NCBI RefSeq assembly: GCF_003254665.1
Contig: NZ_QHGY01000004.1
Span: 1-64,000, forward strand
Direction of reading: 5' to 3'
DNA: 64,000 nucleotides
Origin: Billgrantia lactosivorans
Lineage (GTDB): Bacteria > Pseudomonadota > Gammaproteobacteria > Pseudomonadales > Halomonadaceae
Shown: positions 61,135-64,000 of the stretch, in pieces
Layout of the letters: each line of letters begins with the position of its first letter
How positions within the stretch are numbered: the stretch's first letter is position 1
The notes under the pieces: generated by a model
Seen by the model: the letters and a program-made list of their open reading frames with translations, nothing else
What the model was told of the DNA's origin: nothing
Databases searched by the model: none
Made by a program: the position numbers and the translations under genes

Positions 61135-61164
61135 AAGGCCCGCTCCTGCGAGCGGGCCTTTTTC
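61135..61164 (+). terminator. Cold-shock gene terminator
   Basis: A 12-bp stem (AAAGGCCCGCTC with its complement) and loop CTGC, ending in a run of five T residues on the plus strand. On the minus strand it also carries AAAGG, so it may end the convergent lipoprotein transcript as well. Confidence 0.9.
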
Positions 61165-61196
61165 GTGTTCTCCCGGGGCCTGCCAGCCGCAGACCC

Positions 61197-62003
61197 TCAG
61201 GAGTCGCGCTCGGACTCACCCCGGGAGCCGTTCCCGGAGCTCGATTCCGCCCCGCCCTCGCGGCTCGATTCGCTCGAATCCTCGGGCTCGATCTTGGGGA
61301 GGTCGCTGCCCGGATCGCTGCGCTCGGCCTCCTCGAACTGCTCGTCGAGTTCACGCTGAGCCTCCTCGAAGCGACGCTCCGTCTCCTCGAGCCAGGCATC
61401 CACGTCGGACTGGGTGACCTCGCCGGATCGCTCCGCCTCGCGCTCGATCTCGAAGGACGCGTCCTGCTCCTCCTGCTCGCCGCTCTCCATGGGCTCGAGT
61501 CGCAGCTCGGGTTCCGATGAACTCTCCATCGGCTCGAGCTCCGGGGGGGTACGATCCGCCTCCTCGAACTGCTGGTCGATCTTGCGCTGGGCCTCCTCGA
61601 AGCGGCGCTCGGTATCCTCGAGGATCGCCTCGACATCGGAGCGGGTCGGCTCCCCGGGCATGGCACCGCCCTCTTCCAGCGCATCGACGGGAGACTCGCC
61701 CAGCGTCTCGGCTTCGGCATCGACATCGGCATCGGCATCGAGCTCATCGTCCGATCCGCTCGACGCCTCCTCTTCCTCCGGCTCGGCGGGTATCGACTCG
61801 TCTTCGCTCTCCGTGTCTTCCTGCTCGTCGGGGGGCGGGGTCGACGGGTCCTCTTCGGCGGTCTCCTCCGCAGGCGCCGACTCGGCGGTGGGTTCGCCCT
61901 GCTCGGCTGGCGCGGCCACCTCATCGCCGTCGTCGCCGCAGCCGGCCAGCATCAGGGCCAGGGTCAAGGCCGCGGCGGCCGGAATCCAGGGTGTCTTGGC
62001 CAT
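61197..62003 (-). CDS. Highly acidic lipoprotein with duplicated helical repeat
   Basis: 268-residue lipoprotein of unrecognised family. The signal peptide ends in the lipobox LMLAGC (Cys22), followed by GDDG; the mature chain is dominated by Glu, Asp, Ser and Pro. Two copies of a repeat of about 32 residues are clear: SDVEAILEDTERRFEEAQRK near residues 121-152, and SDVDAWLEETERRFEEAQRE near 199-230, predicted amphipathic helices. Asp at +2 position allows inner-membrane retention by the Lol rule. GGGAGAAAA precedes the ATG. Composition fits a moderate halophile envelope protein; function unknown. Confidence 0.75.
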   Translation of the reverse strand: MAKTPWIPAAAALTLALMLAGCGDDGDEVAAPAEQGEPTAESAPAEETAEEDPSTPPPDEQEDTESEDESIPAEPEEEEASSGSDDELDADADVDAEAETLGESPVDALEEGGAMPGEPTRSDVEAILEDTERRFEEAQRKIDQQFEEADRTPPELEPMESSSEPELRLEPMESGEQEEQDASFEIEREAERSGEVTQSDVDAWLEETERRFEEAQRELDEQFEEAERSDPGSDLPKIEPEDSSESSREGGAESSSGNGSRGESERDS

Positions 62004-62135
62004 CGGTTTTCTCCCGTCCGTATGAGACCCGCAAAGTGGCCTATTCCAGCAGAGCCCGGCGGACGCTGCAAGCCGCCGGATAGCGGGCCACCCTACTGCT
62101 TGGACAATGGCAGGGAAAAACGATCCGTTCGCGCC

Positions 62136-64000
62136 TCAATTCGTGGCCGCCAGGGGCAGCGGGCAGCCCAGCGACCAGGCCACGGCGCGCAGCAGCTCGG
62201 CCTCCTCGGCACGGACCTGGCCGTCGTGGGCAACGCAGCGGGCCATGGCGCCGAGCAGCCTGACGCGATCGTCGTCACCCAGCAGGCGACAACGCCCCAG
62301 GGCCCAGTCGAGCTCCTGCGGCGTTGCCGGCCGGGACACAAACGCGATCTCCAGGCCCAGCCCAGCGGCCGCCTCGCGGAACGCTTGCGCGGCCCCTGTC
62401 GCCTGGTCACTGCCGGCCAGCGCCAGGCTCGACAACAAGCGGGCCACCGCCGCCTCGACCCGCGCCAGCGGCTGCCGCCGGCCAGCCCGGCCCCCCGCCC
62501 CCTCGCTGCCGGCGATCACCAGGCGATGCAGTGCCCACTGCAGGGCGCCGGGTTCCTGTTCTACCGCCATCAGCCGCTCGAGGCAGTCGCGAAAACCGGC
62601 GTACTGGGCGACCGAAAGCTGCCGCAGCACGGGCAGGCACAGCTCGATCAGCGCCAGCCGCTGGCCCGGCCGCACCTCGGCCAGCGGCCGCTCGAGACGC
62701 TCCAGCTCGGCCAGCACGTCCGGCCGCGCCGCCGCGGTCAAGGCCTGCCGCTGGCGGGCGCGGCTGGCCGGCTCGGCCCCCATCAGGATGCCGTAGACCA
62801 CCGCGCGCGCTGAATAGGAGTCGTGCGCGGCCTCGAGCAATACCGGGGCGATGCCCGCCAGCGCCCCGCGGGCTCGCTGCAGGTCCGCCTCGCGCGGTTC
62901 GCCGACCCGCTCGGCCAGCGCCGCCGGCGGCGCCATGCCGGCGCCCTGGTCCGGCTGCGCCTGGGCGCGCCCTTCGCCGACGGCGGCGGCTTCCCGCTCG
63001 ACGCTGGGCTCGGGAAGTCGGCCGTCCCATTCGGGTTCGAGGCGCCGAATGCGGGTCGCCAGCGGCGGATGCGTGGCGGTGAGTCCGCGCAAGCCGGGCA
63101 GACCGCGGCTGAAATAGAGGTGGCTGAACTCCTCGGCTCGGGTCGCACGCAGCTCGGAGCCCTGTGTCGCGACGCGCTTGAGGGCATCGGCCAGCCCCGC
63201 CGGATTGCGGGTGTACTGGACCGCGCTGGCATCGGCGAGGAATTCACGCTGGCGACTGACCGCCGCCTTGATCAGGTTGCCGCACAGGGTGCCGACGAAG
63301 CCCACCAGCATCAGTGCGAGCCCAGCCCCGAGCAGCACCGCTTGGCCGTTGCCACGCCGCGAGCCGCCTGCCACGCGACGGGTCGCCATCCCCCTGAGCA
63401 GCAGGCGGCCGACGAGGCCGATCACCAGGATGCCGTACAACAGCGCGACGAGGCGCAGGTTGAGGCGCATGTCGCCATGCAGCACATGGCTGAACTCGTG
63501 GGCGATCACGCCCTGCAGCTCGTCGCGCGTCAGCGCCTGGATGGCCCCCCGTGTCACGCCGATGGCCGCGTCCTGGGGCGCATGGCCGGCAGCGAAGGCG
63601 TTGATGCCGGGTTCGTCGAGCAGGTAGACCGCCGGCACCGGCAGCCCCGCGGCGATCGCCATCTCCTCGACCACGTTGAGCAGCCGGCGCTCGCCGGTAT
63701 CGCGCGTGTCGCCATTGAGGGGCCGGCCTCCCAGCGCCTCCGCGACCGCCGCGCCGCCGGCACGCAGCTGCAGATGACGAACCAGGCTGGCGCTGGCGAC
63801 CACCAGCAGCACGCCGAGGGCCACGCTGCCGAGCAGCAGCGGGTCGAGCGCGCGCGCCAGCGGATCGCCACCGGGCTGGCCGCCATCGAGCAGTAGCGTG
63901 GCCAGCGCGACCACCGCGACGGCCGCGGCGATCATGCCCAGCACGGCGATGACGAGCAGCACGACCAGCCAGACGGTCAGACGCTTCGCGCGCTCCTGGG
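62136..64000 (-). CDS. M48 family zinc metallopeptidase, N-terminus cut by window edge
   Basis: At least 620 residues of an HtpX/M48-type membrane peptidase; the frame runs through the right edge (reading QERAKRLTVWLVVLLVIAVLG), so the true start lies outside. The zinc motif is VIAHEFSHVLHGD, and the third ligand Glu is in SRQREFLADASAVQYTRNP. There are two N-terminal membrane helices and two more between these motifs. After the peptidase domain (about 280 residues in) follows a long soluble C-terminal region not found in HtpX, ending in a TerB-like helical stretch (AHDGQVRAEEAELLRAVAWSLG). Probable membrane-protein quality control. Confidence 0.85.
   Translation of the reverse strand, partial: QERAKRLTVWLVVLLVIAVLGMIAAAVAVVALATLLLDGGQPGGDPLARALDPLLLGSVALGVLLVVASASLVRHLQLRAGGAAVAEALGGRPLNGDTRDTGERRLLNVVEEMAIAAGLPVPAVYLLDEPGINAFAAGHAPQDAAIGVTRGAIQALTRDELQGVIAHEFSHVLHGDMRLNLRLVALLYGILVIGLVGRLLLRGMATRRVAGGSRRGNGQAVLLGAGLALMLVGFVGTLCGNLIKAAVSRQREFLADASAVQYTRNPAGLADALKRVATQGSELRATRAEEFSHLYFSRGLPGLRGLTATHPPLATRIRRLEPEWDGRLPEPSVEREAAAVGEGRAQAQPDQGAGMAPPAALAERVGEPREADLQRARGALAGIAPVLLEAAHDSYSARAVVYGILMGAEPASRARQRQALTAAARPDVLAELERLERPLAEVRPGQRLALIELCLPVLRQLSVAQYAGFRDCLERLMAVEQEPGALQWALHRLVIAGSEGAGGRAGRRQPLARVEAAVARLLSSLALAGSDQATGAAQAFREAAAGLGLEIAFVSRPATPQELDWALGRCRLLGDDDRVRLLGAMARCVAHDGQVRAEEAELLRAVAWSLGCPLPLAATN

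Overview
The window is about 66% GC, almost fully coding, and reads as core chromosome of a gammaproteobacterium, most likely Halomonadaceae (a Halomonas relative). The pointers are the miaB-phoH-ybeY-ybeX-lnt and prmB/smrB synteny, the gph-trpE plus separate trpGDC arrangement, a class I PHA synthase with phasin, and acidic proteins. That assignment is inference from gene content. No insertion sequence, integrase, prophage, CRISPR array, tRNA or rRNA gene was recognised inside the window.

Layout. 1-446 is non-coding and carries two tandem near-consensus promoters firing leftwards out of the window, arranged like rRNA operon P1/P2. 447-8783 is a complete leftward 2-methylcitrate operon: a GntR-type regulator, prpB, prpC, acnD, prpF and prpD, with a promoter and a perfect palindromic operator at its head. 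9019-12736 holds pabB, cysH, cysB and trxA. 12751-19819 holds an AI-2E-type permease, a SIMPL protein, serS, a YdiJ-type flavin/iron-sulfur dehydrogenase and a DUF2905 protein. 20094-21969 is a secreted sorbosone-dehydrogenase-like beta-propeller plus a dihaem cytochrome c; a second propeller lies at 28475.

22048-28294 is the tryptophan region: trpG-trpD-trpC behind a trp attenuator (leader peptide with tandem Trp codons, antiterminator, terminator), an orphan metal-binding lipoprotein-type/periplasmic receptor gene facing the other way, then trpE and gph. 29930-33974 holds a GIY-YIG protein, rpe, an acetyltransferase, a YajG-like lipoprotein, tpm, an SH3-domain membrane protein and a DUF1820 protein. 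34199-39634 is the miaB-phoH-ybeY-ybeX-lnt cluster.

39725-44886 (leftward) is prmB-aroC-DUF6489-phasin-phaC. 45003-51365 holds smrB, a patatin, two alpha/beta hydrolases, a tiny coupled membrane ORF with an AEC transporter, a haem-monooxygenase-like protein, sixA and gpsA. 51482-54512 is pntAB. 54760-57741 is htpG, with an excellent sigma-32 promoter, behind two overlapping hotdog thioesterases. The right end holds slt, a LysE exporter, a cold-shock gene, an unusual acidic repeat lipoprotein, and an M48 peptidase whose N-terminus runs off the window.

Functionally the region combines propionate/propionyl-CoA use, PHA storage, tryptophan, folate and sulfur assimilation, redox balance (PntAB, GpsA), envelope maintenance and translation quality control. 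The most interesting signals are regulatory (trp attenuator, prp operator, cysB inverted repeat, htpG heat-shock promoter) and small or odd proteins (a 35-residue coupled membrane peptide, the duplicated-repeat acidic lipoprotein).
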